From Lingula anatina (Eukaryota; Brachiopoda; Lingulata; Lingulida; Lingulidae): DNA of 64,000 nt. The stretch lies in assembly GCF_001039355.2 (NCBI RefSeq), contig NW_019775735.1, positions 484,065 through 548,064 of the forward strand. The letters are read 5' to 3'. Under the pieces are notes generated by a model. It saw only the letters and a program-made list of their open reading frames with translations. It did no database searches and had not been told where the DNA came from. Shown here in pieces: positions 51,142-63,863 of the stretch (the stretch's first letter is position 1; the number at the start of each line of letters is the position of its first letter). The position numbers and the translations under genes are program-made.

Positions 51142-53389
51142 GATAATCAGCCTTTGTTGTAATTTTCATCTGGTATCTCAAATATGACAGACATATTTAG
51201 ACATGTCATTTATCATAAATGTAATCTTATTTAGTAAATTCACTTAAATCTGGAATATTATAGACACGTTAAATTTCAGTCCTTTTTTTTTTCAGTGAGG
51301 TTGTTTTTAAATCTGTGCCTGTGGTACGTCGTTCACAATGGCACCATTGCTTTTTATCACGGATACGTGAAATCTCGTAAGTATTGTTTTTAATAGCATA
51401 CAATATTCCCAAAAACGATCCTTCCCATTGTTCTGGCTAAATACATACGATTCAACAAATGCGATGCTAAATGATATCACGAGTGGCAAAAAAAGTATAT
51501 ACACCATATAAAAAATCTCTCGTCATTCATCTTACAAAAAAACTGCCGACAGCTATTACAACTCTTCTTCCCCATTTTTTTGTCTGTGTTCTTCGTATCT
51601 GTGTGTGTGTTCTGATGGTTCTGCCCAAAACTAACTGCCCTTCCGTTCTAGAGTCAATTTAAAAGCTATAAACAACATGTACGATCTTGGCAAACATGGT
51701 TTCCAACTTAGTTTGAAGGGCGAGAAAAACATGGCGTAACACGGACCGCAGACGACTTTTCAAGAGGAGTTTTTGTAGGCTATGGGCTCATTTCTTTCTA
51801 CTGTAGGTTAAATTACTCCTTGTATTTGACTCTCTCTTGCGGTCTGTCGTAATTTCTCGCTCTCTCTATCCCCCCCTCTCTCAAATACATTTTCTGTCGT
51901 ATAGCAAACCACGCAATGTTCCTCTACTACAATAATACTTTTTTTTTTTTTTTTTTACTTTTCTTTATGGGGGATTATTTTCTTTTGTTTTAACAATTGC
52001 CTATTTCGTTATCTTGAATTATGCTTTCGCACCCTTCACAAAAACATTTAAGTGGTTAAACGATCCATTGTTTTCGTGTTATCATCATTAGAATGGCATG
52101 TAAGAACAACGCAATTACCTATATGAAGAAAAAAGAAGAAAAAAAAAGACCGGGGAATTCGAAAATTTAACTACATTTATACAGTATATAGTACAGTCCT
52201 ATGTGGAAAATGGAACATAATATTTTCACCCTGTTTCTGTCATAACCTTCATGATGCACTCTTTCTACCTTTCAAAACCACTTAAGACGTGTTTCGGTCA
52301 TTCCTAACAGTTTGATTTACAAGCGGTCAGCTTGACCATTTTCCCTTGTGTAATGTGTGAGAAAAAGAAGTTACAGCTGCAGAGAAATGTATTCTTTCTG
52401 TAGAGTTGAACAACATTTTTACGGTGCAGAAAATTACTTTAACGTCTCACACCACTTACACGGGGCAAACCTCTAATGGGTGTAGTATTTAAAAAACTGA
52501 TTTAATCTTTTTTTGGTATAAAATGTACCAATCCACCCTCAAACGAACGCGTTCGCGGTTGTACACACTTGAAACGATTTACGGTTTTCTGACAACTATG
52601 AATTATTCAAAATGCCACAAACAGGGAAAGTGGTTATATTAGTTAATGAATCGCATAACTTTATATAGACTTGATATATATTTTATGAAGTTTAATTACG
52701 AAATTGTTTGACATGCGTAAATCAATGTAGTTCTGATGATGTCACTCTCTGTATAGTGTCTTTATTTGCCAAACACTCATTCTATTTCTCCATGATTTAT
52801 GCTACGTTCATATTCTGAATGCAAAATGGGGTTTGATTTATTAGTCTTAATTCAATGATCTGCTTGCATATGTTTTGATAGAGAAAATACAACAAGGAGA
52901 ACTACGAGTGCCCTTTCACCAACATGGCTTAAGTTCAGAATAAAATGTGCTAATTACATATTAATTGTCATATCAATAATTCATAAAAAAAGTATCAAGT
53001 GTCTTGTTAAATAAAATAAATAAATTATTTTATTCTTGCCGTACAACAATGTGTTTCTTTTTAGAGTTATTTACCGCTAGAAAAGAGGGAGATACATGGT
53101 GCCAACCGAATTTCGATGAGTTTGGATAATAAAGATAATATCTTTCCATCAAACAGAAAACATCACACAAAATAACCCCTCCCATCACGCAAACAAAAGA
53201 AAAAAACTGATTCAAAATAAAGCTAAAATAACATCATTTTTCCATTTCTTACTACACATCACTATCAGCTGTTGGATCTCGCTTTTACTAGTATACGGGA
53301 CAGCGTCTTGGCATGGGCAAAGACACACACTTAGACCTGCATTTTTTCAGTCTTGATCGTATTGAGTCAGTCTTCTTTAGATTTGGCTT

Positions 53390-53660
53390 TGTCCCTAGAG
53401 TGCATTCCCCTCGCTGCATTCCCCTCACCCCTTCGTGAGGCGATCTTCAGCTCATGTGAGTTTCCCATAAGATTAGCCCTCTGCTGTATTTTACACTTCT
53501 ATATACCGGAGATTAGCGTCGTCTGATGACGTCACAAGGACCTGAACAAGTCCAGGTTTGGCTCTGACCCTGTGTGAGCGCGCCCGGTGTTTCACCGCTA
53601 CTGCCGCTATGGTCTCGGGGAAGGATTTATAGGGCACTTGTGTATCTTACTCTGAGCTCA
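53390..53660. promoter_or_regulatory. candidate regulatory island with CRE palindrome in Lox4 intron
   Basis: GC/CpG-richer, complex DNA inside the AT-rich intron. A full TGACGTCA CRE lies at 53527-53534 and GAGCGCGCCCGG at about 53576-53587. No plausible frame crosses it. Composition and motif evidence only. Confidence 0.3.
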
Positions 53661-54521
53661 ATGGGAAAACAAATTAAGCACTAGACACGCAGAGGTGACC
53701 CGTAGACTGTGCTACTATTCCAGAACATAGGAGGTTAAGTGCAGATATTTGGCTAGAGTCTGTGGAAAATTATCCCCGTGAAAGATTGCCCTCTTTTACT
53801 TACAAATTATCGGCCAGATTTAAGTCGACTCGGTGGCTTGTATGTTATGCAACGAACTGCAATACGCCCTGCGTCTTTTGTGTAAGGGCAGAATGTTAAA
53901 GTCTTTTTTTTTTTAAGTTGCAAATTAATGGCGTTTAAATCTACCTGTACGATAAAAAAGTTTCGCCGGCTTTTTGCACTGAACCAAATGATAAGAATTC
54001 TCCTAGTAGGCCTATATTTTTTTCTTAAATTTAGCGTATGTTTGATAATGGCAGTGAAAAATGGGTGAGGCAAATATGCATGTATATTGCAATGTTTTGC
54101 ATTAAAACATTCATGAAAAACGCAGAAGCATTTTCAAATGAACACTGAATTATAAATTCACACCAATATCCAACAAAATAAATCACCTCAGCGTCGACAA
54201 ACACAAATTAACATGGGAAAACATGTGTAACTAGTAATTTACTCCCGTTCCTAACAAACATTATGAAAAATTGCCCTACAACCTGTTGGTTCAAGCCCTG
54301 GACATTTCTTTCTTCCTCCCAAAAAATGACAAGAAAAATGCAAATTTTTGACATACGCGCGCACGTGTAAACCGACATTATATGTTGCACTTCTGCGAAA
54401 GCTGTATACAGATATTTTGTAAACCATTATGAGTTGATTAATTTTAACAATTGAAATTCCAAGCAAGGCTACATTTAAGCGTTCCAGAGCAATGATTTCT
54501 TTCTATATGTTTGATTTTTGT

Positions 54522-54524
<3 letters not shown>

Positions 54525-54594
<70 letters not shown>
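54525..54594. repeat. (TG)n(GA)n compound microsatellite
   Basis: TG dinucleotides (54525-54559) change into GA dinucleotides (to 54594). Confidence 0.95.
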
Positions 54595-54598
<4 letters not shown>

Positions 54599-55127
54599 TC
54601 ATCACGTCAGTGGACTAATTATCCAGCATATATTTTTTATCACAAAAATACGTATCCGCTACGCTATGACCCTAACCTTCGTCCCAACATTGTCACCCCG
54701 AATCATGAACAGCAGTGTGCCTGACGGTTGCTACGTCTAGTTAAACCGTGGAGACGGCTCCGCAATTCTTCTTTCTCGTGGGTGGACATTTTGAACGCCA
54801 ACAATCACAGAGAAACAAGCGCCTTGTATTTTAAAAGACGGGGGAGTAAGACCAGGTTTTGTTCACAGACAGGTGACTTTGTACCGTCTACGTTTAAAGA
54901 CACGAAGATAACAGACCGAATAAATGGGCCGGCTGAAAAGAAACGGGAGTTTTATTTCGTTCAAACGGGGCATTTATTTGTCTTAGTTGTTTGAACTGAA
55001 CTCTATATTTCACTGGAGTATCATAAATTATGTGAAATTACTTGGCTCAGCTTCTACCTGACTCCGGTCGGAGGGTAAAAAAGGGACGCGTCCACGCTTG
55101 GCTACGACAGGTCGATCTGAAGGGCCT

Positions 55128-55295
55128 GGTGTGACAGGAATGGAAGTCCTCTAGAAACCGTAGTCTGTTTCCCATTACTTTGTACAGGTGACATACGTCC
55201 CATGTTCTAACTCCAATACCCCAATTAACTCTAACCTGTACTAATCATATGGAAGCCCGGACTTCCATTCCTCGGACTGCCATTCCTGTTACACC
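55128..55295. mobile_element. inverted-repeat element (MITE-like), about 168 bp
   Basis: GGTGTGACAGGAATGG at the left end (55128-55143) pairs with CCATTCCTGTTACACC at the right end (55280-55295) with one mismatch. A second right-hand match, GGACTTCCATTCCT (55259-55272), pairs with AGGAATGGAAGTCC (55136-55149). A nested pair GTACAGGT/ACCTGTAC lies inside. The repeated right arm suggests local duplication or a fold-back structure. No target duplication could be fixed and no coding capacity exists. Confidence 0.5.
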
Positions 55296-57229
55296 CGCAC
55301 TAGATCCCTGACTCTCCTGAATATAATGATCCTTTCACAATACACATTGCCAATCATGTCGATGGTTCACGTCTTAGTTTTATTGTCTCATTCAGCTGTT
55401 ATCGATCTTTTATACAACTTAACGAATGTAAGACGCGGAATGCACTAGATTTTGTCAGATGTATAATTTAATTAAAATGTTTGCTTGTTTTTCAGACTAA
55501 AAATAGCATAAAATGCAAATTTAAAATTCATATAATCTTTTTAATTGTTACTGGACCTGTCTGTGTTACTAGTGTAACTCTATTCTAACTTGTAGATGCA
55601 GTCAGTGTTGTTTGGCAGTTTCCTGAACAGTACCGGTAGGATACATGTCGTAACAGTAGAGGCGGATTTGATGACTGAAAATCACCATACCAGAAATATT
55701 ACATTTGCTGTTAAGTTAAAATCGTTCTTAATTGTACATAAAAAAAGGTGTCCGGGCGTTAAATGGAATTAAAAAATATCATACTTACTGATTTCATAAT
55801 TTTAGAATATTTGAAGCAAATGAAGCTTTTTGTTTTGAGATTAACAACCAGAAATGGAATCTTCCCGCGTGACATCTAAGATTACAAGAATATGTCACGA
55901 CTTGGTAATTTTTGGGGCACGCTTTGTATGCAGATTATAAACTTCAAACGTTTTTTGTTTCATATTTTAGGCGAAATATTTCCTTTGTACTTGTCATATA
56001 TAATAACGTCGAACGCCTCTTCCTATGAAAGGTGCGAAACAGTTGTTTAGATCTTGCAAAATAGTGAGCATTTATTCGTAAGCCACTGTTAGAGAACCCA
56101 GATGTTGGCTGCTTTAATGCTGCCATTGCAAAACGGGATAAAATGCCATCTTTGGGGTAGTACAGTTAGCAAATCCTGTCTCGACTTTGGGTCAGTTTGA
56201 TCCCAGTACTGTCAATATAATAACAATTGTGATTAAAAAGGACGTGGTCCTCAACCTTTAAATCTGTCTGTGATAATTCACTTCGATTGACCCTATAATA
56301 GATTTTAATATTTCAATACTTTTTACCTAAAACACATACTGAAATTTTCTTAAAAGATGGCCAAGAACGTCATCAGAAACAATCTATACTAAATATGTTT
56401 AAAATCAATTTTATGAGTATAATACTAATTTTCCTATTTTTTTTCTAAAATTCAGACCGTTTTGTATTAAGAACAAAATGCATATGACGCTTCTAAAAGC
56501 ACTGTGTTCTTCCTGTAACGAAGCCTGAATTTTATTTTACTAACATATGGGTATACATAATGTGCTTATAGCAACAAAATTGAATCGATAGAAAAAAAGA
56601 AAATAGAAAAAGAACAAAAAAAATAATAAAACGGTGAAGCAAAATGCACGAATTAACCAATTATTCGTAATAATCTTGCACAACTTTCTAGTAATACATG
56701 AAAAATGATTTTGATTTTGATAAAAAGAAATTAAAATTCTAATTTTAATTGTCCATGACTTATGCTGATGCAAAAGCAAAAATAAATCTTTAGGCATAAT
56801 AATATAAGCGAATAAAAATGGTGGCAATGGACATTTAAATAAATTATGAAGTTATTTAGAAGTAATTCATATTATAAACTCAAAACATAAAATTTGCTTA
56901 AGTAACAAAAATTTGTAAATTTATTAAACCACTTTGGTGACGAGATGAAACCTTTTCAGTAAATAAACCAAAAATATAGTCAAAACGTTTTTTTTTTTCA
57001 ATAATTTTATCCAATGATTCAATGATAATACCACAAAATGTAATACATATAAGAAAGACAGAAACAACCTAAACACATTTAAATGGAATTTTCGGAAATA
57101 AAACTTTGATTGAACCAAACAAATATTTTGTGCCATGCGTTTCCTGGTAATGAAAGTCTTTTGAATTTTTTCCAGATTATGAATGAAAGAAAAAAACTTC
57201 TTGAACATGATACGCTTTCCATTGTTTCA

Positions 57230-57430
57230 ATACTCGGCATCCTGGTTTGGACAAGCTAAGGTGAAGCAAAACCCACAGCGAGGCGGTTTTGAAGAATCTT
57301 TTTAGTTTGCCCTCGTCTCGCTGACTCCCAACTCGTATACCGCAACACCACGCTAGAGAGAATCGGAAGACGAAGTACGGCGCGAGATTTATGGGGCCCA
57401 GTTCGAATGGCTTCATAAAGCCCTCGAAAG
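57230..57430. promoter_or_regulatory. candidate regulatory island about 2 kb downstream of Lox4 exon 1
   Basis: Complex, GC-richer DNA containing GATTTATGGGG (near 57387) and CTTCATAAAG (near 57411), which carry the TTTATGG and CATAAA cores preferred by posterior-class Hox proteins. The open frame across it on the minus strand has no known domain. Confidence 0.25.
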
Positions 57431-57935
57431 AAAGTTACTGCGTGTCTTAAAGCGTGTTTTATTATGTTAACTTATATTAGGCGCATCCTTCCGATGATGA
57501 AGATTTCTTAAAGAGGGGGTACGAAATTAGCCACCGGGTTTTAAAATACCTGGGAGGTGTGAAAAGTGATAAAAGTGCATCTTGGCTGGATTACAAGACT
57601 GATGATTAGGGGAAGTGAATTTTTATTGTTTCACGCCCCAATGAAACAAGTTTTATGGCTGACCAGCCAAAACCAGGCTACTGGGAGTTTGTTTAATATG
57701 TCCAACAGAGTGCAATTTGACAGTCGTTTGTGTGTGTCTTTTATTGCCTTTTATTGTCAATTCCTAGCCACTGTTCACATTATTGCCGACGAATTGTGAT
57801 TTGATTTTGAATTTGGGAAATGTTAGGACAAGCAATGGATATTTAAAACTTGCATCTTACAACTGGCTTTTTTCTAGTTCACTTCTTCAACACGCATTAT
57901 AAAATTCCAAACCTGTACATGTAAAGTCTAATGAC

Positions 57936-57970
<35 letters not shown>

Positions 57971-57972
57971 TT
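57936..57972. repeat. (TTTA)n microsatellite
   Basis: Pure tetranucleotide TTTA run. Confidence 0.95.
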
Positions 57973-59049
57973 GTTTTTTGTTTTTAATAGTTTTATCGAG
58001 GAGTAAAAACATCATTTTATTATTATGAACTTTTATGGTAGCTTATTATAAGACATTTATGTATTCTCCCGTTTTCTATTTATGTCTATAATTTTTCATA
58101 TTTTTATACATAATTATTTCATTTTCTACCATTGAAATTCAACCCTCAAAATTTGTTCATTATAATAAGAACAATTTGCTATGCAATATTTCCTCGTCTT
58201 CGACCCCAAGTAAGCATTCGGAACTAAACACTATGAGTGAATGGAAAACAGAACAAGAAAATGAAGACACAATATGATAGAATAATTAATTAAACATGGC
58301 ATAGCAAACGGAACATGCTACTTAGATTATTTCCTGAGTGAATGGAGAATCATCAACCGCGTGCGCTGAGGAATCCCAAAGCCACAAACATGACAAATAA
58401 AAAAAGGCACACAAGGTGCCCCCTCCCAATAAATTATACTGTCAATGTAGTGGTCAACATAGACTCATTGACAGCGACTCTTAGGATTTGATAACAACAC
58501 GTCCACTTTTAGAGTAATAAACATTCAGGTCAACAGAGAGCAGAGATATGTAGGTTACGATGTACTGGTAGACATTTCTTTTCAATGGCCGTTTCCAATC
58601 AGGCACCTAAGGTTACTGCGACTTTTTTTTCTGTACAAATGTACAAGACGATATTTTAGGCAACACTTTTTGACCCGATTGGTCCTTAACAAGCTCGTAC
58701 ATGTATTTATTTGGGGGTGTGAGGATTTCTGACCTGTTGGTGGTTCATTTGTCACATAAAAGTATCCAGCCCTGTATCAGCTAATAAAAAGGATAGTAAC
58801 GAAGAAATCAGGACTCAGGAGTGAAGTGACAGTATGCAATATCACGTGTACAATGTCTACAACTTTTTTCTTTTATTAAGGGCAGCTGGTCAATCAATTT
58901 CTTTCAATTATTATTCTGTAGTTTGAGAAACTGAATATAAGATCTGTAAGACAATGCAATGTGAAAGGTAGCACGAGTCAATTTAGAACTAAAATTCGGC
59001 TAATGCCAATCTACATAAAAAAAATCATTCTAATTCTACAAGTACTGAC

Positions 59050-59542
59050 CTACAATGCCCATCCACGGGTAAAATGGGGTGGCTGAATATCCGTTGGGAG
59101 ATATGGAACACGAGTTCATACCGGAGTTTTCCGTCCCGACCGAAGTTTGGTAGGCTGCGCTGACGGCTCTTTGTTCCGCCGCCGAGGCAGCCCAGGCCTT
59201 CGAAGCGTAGTTCTGTAGATCGTTCCCGTTCACCTCTCCTGGCTGGCCACGCGAACACGACGTGAGATTCAATGGGTTCCCGGGGGCAACTAGCCCTTCT
59301 GTAAGCCCTGACCCGCACCCCACGCTGCCCCCGGCTCCCCCTCCGGGTCCGTATTGCCCCGTGGGCATGCACTGGTAGGCAGAGCTCAGTCCATGGGGCA
59401 TGCTCTGAGGAAACGTGTACCCTGACCCGGGCCCGGGGGTCTCGTAGCGCGAGGGGATCCCCCCATAGTTACACGCCATACTTGTCTGCATGGACTCACC
59501 ATGGAGAGTTGACAAGAACGGGGAGGTATAGAAAGAGTTCAT
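59050..59542 (-). CDS. Lox4: Lox4-like Hox gene, exon 1 (residues 1-164)
   Basis: Encodes the N-terminal half of a central-class Hox transcription factor (whole protein 287 residues). It opens MNSFYTSPFLSTLHG, like the MNSYF start of Ubx-type proteins. A low-complexity region follows, rich in G, S, P and Y (Gly-rich around 66-80) with an Ala-rich segment near 115-130. It ends with the hexapeptide FYPWM at 157-161 followed by GIV, close to FYPWMAI of insect Ubx; W160 should enter the Pbx/Exd pocket. The donor TAG|GTCAGT leaves phase 1 and pairs with exon 2 at 38447. The ATG at 59542 has A at -3 and starts the conserved motif. An in-frame ATG at 59707 would add 55 residues without family resemblance and lies only about 15 nt downstream of a TATA-like element, so I reject it. 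Lox2 is the alternative identity. Confidence 0.92.
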
Positions 59543-59770
59543 TCTCGGTGTTTGCGAAGCGTGCACCTGGCTTGTTCTACAGCATTGCTCACAGCTTCCG
59601 AGTGTTTTGTTTGGTGTCGTCCTTCCACGAGAGCTGAACTCCCCTGTTCTCTGGTTCTTCACTCTCACCCCCACGTGGTCGCCAGAACAGAGCTGGACCT
59701 TAAGCACAAACTTATCCGATTATAAACACACCGAGTTTCAGATCTCTAAGGCAAATGATTTGCATACAAA
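59543..59770 (-). promoter_or_regulatory. Lox4-like gene promoter and 5' leader
   Basis: TTTATAAT (about 59719-59727, read on the minus strand) is a TATA-like element about 180 nt upstream of the ATG, implying a leader of about 150 nt. ATGCAAAT (59765-59758) is a perfect POU octamer inside the near-palindrome GCAAATGATTTGCAT. A CACGTG E-box lies at 59672-59677 in the leader. A minimal uORF (ATG CTG TAG) occurs at 59585-59577. Another CCAAT-type motif lies near 59784. The start site itself is not shown by the sequence. Confidence 0.45.
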
Positions 59771-60417
59771 CACTGCCTAGACAGCCAATTACGGCCTAGT
59801 TCCAATCTTGCCATTGCACGCTTAAATGAAAAAGGAATCCTTCCGCAGCACTATTTTTTTTTATCTTTTTCAAAGGACGTGGTTTTTCAGGGTAAAAGTT
59901 GTAAGTGCGTGGTTAAGTTCACGTTCGTTTTTCTCTTTGTGCCAATGGACTTTGGAAATGTTTGTGGTATTAATTTTTAACCGCTCACGTGATTAATTGT
60001 TCAATGTGCCTTTGGCAGTTTGCTGCAGTCAGGTAAATGTTCACATTTTTATTTTGAGCGACCAACTTGTGTCACACCGCTTTCAGTATAAGGAAATAAA
60101 CATATCCAAAATACAGTTAATATGACGATTAGAATGGGGTCAAAACCAAATATTAATCTATGGGTAATTCCCCCTGTGAAGAAAAAATGGGTTAATTTCC
60201 TCATAAAAGGAGCACGACAGCTTACTCGAGCGTTTCTTTTATACAGGGAGAGCAAAGCGACAAATAACAGAGGAAGCGCACTTGACGTGTCAAAAGAGCG
60301 AGATATGTTTTTTTATATAAAAATGAGGTATGTGGATCATAAAAGGATGTAGACCTTGTAAAAATACGTAAGCCTCAAGCTATATTTAATTTGATTCTAA
60401 GTCACGCGCGTGAAAGA

Positions 60418-60460
60418 ACGTGCGCGTGCGCGCGCGTGCGTGTGCGTACATGCATACGTA
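60418..60460. repeat. 43-bp alternating purine-pyrimidine (Z-DNA-prone) tract
   Basis: Strict purine-pyrimidine alternation without a break, dominated by CG and TG steps in the first 30 bases. A separate CACGCGCGTG palindrome lies just before it (60403-60412). Located about 0.9 kb upstream of the Lox4 start codon. Confidence 0.8.
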
Positions 60461-61186
60461 AAAGTAAATAGAAACCAATGCGTGTGAATAGCAAATTCTC
60501 ATCAGTAACAGAAATACACCTTCAACGGATAATCGTCGTTTTATTTCAACCAAACAAAAAGCCCTTCCACAAGATGCATTTAATATAACTTTTCAATGTC
60601 CTCATTAGAGAAGAACTATGGATTCCTCCATGGTGACAGACGCAGAAGAACCCGACATGCGAAAAAACTATGATGTGTTTAAAAAAAACCCACAGTCACA
60701 TCCCCACAGTTAATAAAGGAGACAATTCCCTTACAAAGCAACTGTCATCGCCGTGTCACCAAGAAGGAAAGGGAGGGTCTGCCACCTGTGACATGAATGA
60801 CGATGCCACATTTTGATTGACTTCAACAGAATAGGTTATGGACACGAGTAAAGTGAAGACTGGGTCCGGATTATTAAAATGCTAATTTTGGGGCGCATGG
60901 CAGATTAATAGATTATAATATGAATTCACGCTATAGCAAATATGTGAAATATAATTGGGAATATTCTATTTGATTAAACTCGGTGTTTGGTTTCTTTGCT
61001 GGTGCGGTACCACGTACATTTAGACATAAAAAAACAATTTGTTCTAATAATAATTCACTCCCTCACAATTGAAAAATACAATTGACATATAGGCTCATAT
61101 GCTGTTCATAATTTCTCCCCTGACCAATTATAAAATTTTGTTTTAGAAATTAAAACTTATTTTTGCTTAAAACCGGAAAATATGTC

Positions 61187-61187
<1 letters not shown>

Positions 61188-61243
<56 letters not shown>
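61188..61243. repeat. (TTA)n microsatellite
   Basis: Pure TTA trinucleotide run. Confidence 0.95.
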
Positions 61244-61244
<1 letters not shown>

Positions 61245-62129
61245 CACCATCACAGGAAACAGAAGCCTAACCCAATAATGCACATAAATTGTTATGGACA
61301 TTTATATTCTATAGCAATAGGAAGTCGGAAGCGAGTAAATGCAACAAATTTTGAAAAGGATCTGAAATGAATTATGAGTCTAGTAACTTTGAAATTCTTC
61401 ATACATTTACAGTATAGCTTGTGTTGTACACAATATCTTACTTCTTATATGTCCGTTCTGCATATGAAAACAATGCAAATAAGGCCAAGCAAAATGACAC
61501 GCCATTACAATGCATGACTGTCAATTGAATCTAGTAACAAAAAGGTTATATGTTTATCATTTTTTAGCCTAGAAAGGGAGACACTAATGAAAACAATGCG
61601 CAGTGAATATAAACAAACATTCAAACATTCTCTCACGGCGATACTGTCATCACAGTTTGTAAATCGACCAACTGATTATCGATAAATCCTAGGAATAATC
61701 AATATTTTCGAATCATAGTTATGTCCGTATCAAATTTTGTCTCCTTGAGTCATCTTTATGTTGTTAATGCAATAATAATGGGAAAAATAATTGGAGACCG
61801 TTGTAAAGGTAAAAAACACGGCCTACTTTTTCAGAAAGAACCAAAAATATCATGTTCTTTTTGTTGTTATTAGAAAAAAAATCCCACATTAGTGGTCTTT
61901 AAAACACCTTAGCACCAACAAAATTAAAACTATTCAAACTTTAAATCATCATCTTTATCAAACGACTGTTAACATGAAAAATATAAATGTACTATATACA
62001 AATAAGTAGAAAAAAGAAGAAGATAAGGCTGCAACCGCCTTTGACAATAATGACAAAATGAAAGAAACCCCGTTATAAGCAAGAAAAGGCCCTGGTGATT
62101 ACTCACGCGAACTGTGATTCGTTACCAAA

Positions 62130-62131
<2 letters not shown>

Positions 62132-62174
<43 letters not shown>

Positions 62175-62183
62175 TGTGTGTGT
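62132..62183. repeat. (GT)n microsatellite
   Basis: GT dinucleotide run with one CGCG interruption. Confidence 0.95.
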
Positions 62184-62559
62184 TAAATGCAAGAGCCCGG
62201 TTAGAGAAGAATATGCCAATGTCGTCACTCAGACGTTGATATGTTTGCGCGTGCGTTTGCCCAAACTTATGTGCGCGCTAGTATCGTGCATGCGCGGATA
62301 TCGCGTTTTTGTATGTTGTGATATCTTTATTTTATTTATTAATTCATAAGTCGTTTCAAATAACCCCTTGGCGTTATGGTAATGGCATTATAAAATGATA
62401 ACAAAGAAATATAAAAATATCTTAAGGGTAGAACGGGTTAAGCTCGATCATCTGAATGTTTATTTTCTTTTTTCTGCTTTTATTTGTTACATAACCCGTA
62501 ATGATAAAACGAGCTCCTTAAAGTAAACAGATTGATTAAAAACAAATTCTAATACATCT

Positions 62560-62990
62560 CCCCGTTCAATTACTAACCATGCCAGTTAACCTCCCTGCAT
62601 CAGATTCCTTTTGAGAACGCTTACCCTTGATTCGGTCGGTATTAAGAAAACATCCATCTTTCCGGGTTCTCTATTGTTTTGAACCCTTTCGATCCCCAAT
62701 GGCCATTTATCTCTGGGAATTTCACCCATGAGACCACGACCTAATAATCTCTCGGAATCAAAGATGGTGACATATCAGAATGTGATTGCGCTATTTTTCC
62801 ATCTTAATTGCCCTCCGATGATTTGGTTCAATTGTTTTTCAGACGCATATTTATACGGGATATGACATTGGCCAAGTTAATCATCCGACCCGTTTTAAGT
62901 TAGGAGGTAAAGGTTGGTAATTAATTTGATTGATTCCAGTGCAGGGGTTTTCCGTCAATATTTTTAATTTGGATTTTCCGAGCACTTACC
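62560..62990. promoter_or_regulatory. candidate upstream regulatory block
   Basis: About 430 bp of repeat-free, complex DNA about 3 kb upstream of the Lox4 start. It contains AATGGCCATTTATC near 62699 (GCCAT, a YY1/Pho-type core, beside TTTAT), GTTAATCATCC, and GTAATTAATTTGATTGATTC near 62919 (homeodomain and PBC/Hox cores). No open frame of interest crosses it. Confidence 0.3.
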
Positions 62991-63559
62991 AGAATAACAT
63001 GCAGTGTGATGTTTCTACAAGAATACCTTTAAGATTTCAAATAATGTTTATGGCATTTTTTTATTACTGTTCTGCTTTTATCTTTTCTGCTTCTCTGTAA
63101 CATTGTATTTCCTTTCTCTTTTCACATGTTCTATTTTTTTCTCTGTTTCTCCGTAACAGCATAGAAAAGAATATGTCCTATCTCTTAATTTTTCATTCTG
63201 TACAGTCAATGTTACGAAGAATAACTTTTATGACAGCTTCTTTAATATTGAGCTAACAAATAAACTTATCATGCAGGATCCTCTTTTCGAAACGCTACTA
63301 AAAACTTTATGGAGGAAGAGACAGATATAAACATACAGACATATTAGAACACCATCTGGTGTCACCCTATGTCAGTATCTTCATAAAACAGAGGCTATTG
63401 ATAGCTCTGTTTCGATGTCGAAAAAAACCGCGTATAATATCAAAACCGTTAATCTATCATTGCCAAACATGTAAATGACTGACAGAAACGCCATGACAAA
63501 TTAGTGGAGATAACGACTAACATTTTCGTCCTGTGTTTTCTGATCGGATCTCTGCGGCG

Positions 63560-63800
63560 ATGCGTTATCACAGTGAAAACTTAAGTTGGCCTTAAAAGCG
63601 TCGGGATAGAAGCAACGTCATAAAGAAGACGTCTTAATTAAGTCAGCTCGGACTCGAGGGTGAAGTTCCCTATAAAACAAGGTTTCATGGTGTGCGGATT
63701 CCGCCTATCTAGACTTCTCTTCGGGTCTTTATAAATCAAACGATAAAGTGATCTACGCGACTTGGGCTTTTCGTCTGCCAGAGGAAACCGATCAAAGAAA
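63560..63800. promoter_or_regulatory. candidate distal regulatory block or start of a conserved element
   Basis: Complex sequence with CGTCATAAAG near 63617, GTCTTAATTAAGTC near 63630 (a palindromic homeodomain core) and CTTTATAAATCAAACGATAA near 63727. On + strand order, CTATAAAAC near 63671 could act as a TATA box for an unseen transcript, but no coding exon follows within the window. Confidence 0.25.
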
Positions 63801-63853
63801 CATAAAATCAATCATTCAATTCCCACTCGTGTGGTACTTTTGCGAGGCGAGGA

Positions 63854-63863
63854 GGGGGGGGGG
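63854..63863. repeat. poly(G) run
   Basis: Ten consecutive G residues. Confidence 0.9.

Larger units (their letters stand above)
38448..59049 (-). other. Lox4-like gene, single large intron (about 20.6 kb)
   Basis: Donor TAG|GTCAGT (exon end 59050) and acceptor TTTTCAG|GT (exon start 38447), both phase 1, give the join MGIV-G-PNSAQ. Position and phase match the Antp intron, as expected for paralogous Hox genes. Most of the intron is AT-rich with no recognisable gene. It contains microsatellites, a degenerate CTAAC-rich repeat (about 50200-50430), an inverted-repeat element (55128-55295) and GC-richer islands at about 39230-39390, 42340-42720, 43430-43680, 45130-45290, 47130-47310, 53390-53660 and 57230-57430. 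Those islands are the places to look for enhancers or small ORFs. Confidence 0.8.

Noticed and set aside
59025-59372. 115-residue arginine-rich frame overlapping Lox4 exon 1
   Set aside because: Out-of-frame shadow of the Lox4 coding exon.
59543-59707. In-frame 55-residue N-terminal extension of Lox4 starting at 59707
   Set aside because: It begins only about 15 nt downstream of a TATA-like element, lacks family motifs, and the conserved MNSFYTSPF start lies downstream.
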